Below are positions 63,601 through 64,000 of a stretch of DNA of 64,000 nucleotides, piece after piece. The notes below the pieces were generated by a model. The model had not been told where the DNA came from and did not search any database. It saw nothing but the letters and a program-made list of their open reading frames with translations. The stretch covers positions 296,851 through 360,850 of the forward strand of contig NZ_FRDI01000002.1 of assembly GCF_900143255.1 (NCBI RefSeq), written 5' to 3'. This DNA is from Desulfovibrio litoralis DSM 11393 (GTDB lineage: Bacteria > Desulfobacterota > Desulfovibrionia > Desulfovibrionales > Desulfovibrionaceae). The position numbers and the translations under genes were made by a program. Every line of letters starts with the position of its first letter. Position 1 is the stretch's first letter.

Positions 63601-63971
63601 GGAACAAGCTGTGTTTGTTTTGTACCTGAACTTAGTACTTTTCCATTAGTATTTAATAAAAAAATATCTTGAAAGTTAGAGTTGTTTTCTATTATCTTTT
63701 TAAAAATTATATCAAGGTTTTGTGTCTTTAATTTTTGTACATTTTGAATTTTCGATAGGGCTTCGAGCATGTTGTAAGTTGTTCGAAAACGTTTTTCTAT
63801 TTGTTCACTGATGTTTGCTAATTGAGCTTGGGCTTGTTGTTGCGTTCTTTGAGTAAAAGAAAGGTTTCGGTTAATCCCTGAGTATAAAATAATAAGCAAA
63901 GACGGCAGAATAGCAATAAGTAATATTACTAATATTGTGCGTTGAACAGAGCCTATTAACAGTTTTTTCAT
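60669..63971 (-). CDS. Hybrid sensor kinase HK3 with degenerate first receiver and ATP lid
   Basis: 1100 residues, complete. TM1 ([24 protein letters not shown]), Cache-type sensor, TM2 about 310-330, HAMP, HisKA with His410 ([18 protein letters not shown]), HATPase with N box [10 protein letters not shown] and DSGVGL but G2 box reading NMCLGIAV instead of GTGLGLAI. Receiver 1 (about 645-770) has Ala697 in place of the Asp (LLFIANR) and IEPD for the acidic pair. Receiver 2 is normal with Asp849 ([11 protein letters not shown]). A Hpt-like helix holds His997 in THLEKIL, where the usual Gly after Lys is Ile. The shared 60-residue tail closes it. Kinase activity may be reduced. Confidence 0.92.
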   Translation of the reverse strand: MKKLLIGSVQRTILVILLIAILPSLLIILYSGINRNLSFTQRTQQQAQAQLANISEQIEKRFRTTYNMLEALSKIQNVQKLKTQNLDIIFKKIIENNSNFQDIFLLNTNGKVLSSGTKQTQLVPEDFSLIHKALSSNSPVTGNFIERNQIKQKVLLSLYPVLSENQETIAILGAFTALDTKLRYLSLGNDQNNQETNTLATTNSTLLEDEKIQQNVFSLRITDSTGAVIISKNTKNKIEPGERIDREELEILKRTQKDASVYYLMKNQKKQFVTYKNLTTRGGNEPYLYILIGIANNASYNQAKKNFTEELLFFGIATLIAVCIGLLGAYKLIMHPLYSVLKLAKNIHNGIYNQETDKNDYVKNEVGELENTFNSLSTYLNIQHKALKEARVQSENASQTKSEFLANMSHEIRTPMNAIIGMAYLTLKTDLTPRQHSYIQKIYLAGTSLLSLINDILDLAKIEAGKLNVEKIAFNLKNIIDKATEESAKLARDKGLSFTCNIPTNVPSTLIGDPTRMQQVLSGLCSNAVKFTHKGNITVTCRLIERIDDIALLSLEVKDSGVGLPESVKNFFLDNQNDQVNTGSDNMCLGIAVMKRLIALMGGELHINNTPKGTHIQIWLSLGIAENTLTSDATPASYKGIKALVIEPDATDANALQIRLKDLQIQYKLTANPDEIADIFLQNTVGKESEYKLLFIANRLENKGCYQAIENFLEKIKGFNIPKIVLLNQEAKKTHIEHVDERKLIDGILQKPVTHQALNELLNILFPNYSKQISLANTNTNPTLINNSDENLLRNIKILLAEDNKVNQEIARDLLENVGAIVDIAPNGKACLDSLSIQSPSYYDIVLMDIQMPIMNGYEAATQIRTQKQFNKLPIIAMTAHTLTDEKQNIFDAGMNDYISKPITVENLYQKILEWTKQKTKKPISQAPQVLAQHIKNKVHFSEQSINILVQLLQVKSLGAKEFFNYTIPDLMIFGEKETNQIQELITSSRFDEALTHLEKILAKIQPDKNDQAIFSNYDAQANKNNDKSLSPEELQSKIQQLEKLLTAQDLESIYLFDEIYPTLQQDIDEETLIAIKNKLAVFNFNDALAILKESNILKQ

Positions 63972-64000
63972 TGATAAAATCCGAAATATTGTTTTGTTAA

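Noticed and set aside
1-64000. tRNA or rRNA genes
   Set aside because: I looked for TTCGA/TTCAA T-loop patterns with matching stems and for rRNA signatures and saw none that fold; a covariance search could still find one.

Overview
The window is 64 kb of AT-rich chromosome from a Gram-negative bacterium. LpxK, TolB and signal-peptide proteins point to an outer membrane. The gene content suggests a low-GC member of the Desulfovibrionales (Lawsonia/Desulfovibrio-like). The clues are futalosine-pathway menaquinone genes (mqnB next to menG/ubiE and a polyprenyl synthase), the rpmE-DUF1385-prfA order, an N-terminal zinc-ribbon threonine synthase, several large hybrid sensor kinases and a small Desulfovibrio-type ferredoxin. 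This placement is inferred from gene content; no rRNA or tRNA gene was seen.

Layout. 1-7.7 kb: 3' end of tolB, a PmtA-like methyltransferase between two inverted repeat elements, dxs, and a short run of conserved or secreted proteins including an MnmM-like tRNA methylase. 7.7-18.3 kb: gltX, a two-receiver response regulator, a strongly structured RNA, then menG/ubiE-DUF2065-mqnB-polyprenyl synthase, an RNB-domain nuclease, plsY and thrC. 18.7-22.1 kb: acetate transporter, a YeiH-family exporter operon with a 40-residue membrane protein missed by length cut-offs, and a secreted protein. 22.2-26.6 kb: trpE-trpGD-trpC behind two tandem Trp leader-peptide attenuators. 26.8-34.2 kb: RRM protein, ferredoxin and two giant hybrid kinases. 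34.6-42.2 kb: dapB, a TPR protein, a metallo-beta-lactamase-fold protein, prfA-DUF1385-rpmE, an FmdB zinc ribbon and a 37-residue basic protein. 42.4-50.2 kb: YgiQ-like radical SAM protein, a glycosyltransferase, two peptide-type ABC permeases and comEC. 50.2-59.6 kb: proBA, a DsbA-like protein, speA, rnr and lpxK. 59.7-64 kb: a small membrane protein, a CheY-like regulator and a third hybrid kinase.

Three things stand out. (1) A dispersed intergenic repeat family has eight recognisable copies (A-H). It has inverted termini of the type GA..CYATTGC, up to five internal hairpins, compensatory base changes in two stems, and a variable GC-rich insert. It looks like an undescribed MITE family or structured-RNA family. 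(2) The trp operon has two complete leader-peptide/terminator units in series, while its TrpG domain has lost the catalytic Cys (Gly84) and His (Asn170), so it should be dead as a glutaminase. (3) Three paralogous hybrid kinases show stepwise decay of their first receiver domain (Asp, then Asn, then Ala at the phosphorylation site). A pseudoknot-capable RNA before position 10217 and a 97-bp hairpin element at 41924-42020 are further structures without an obvious known family.
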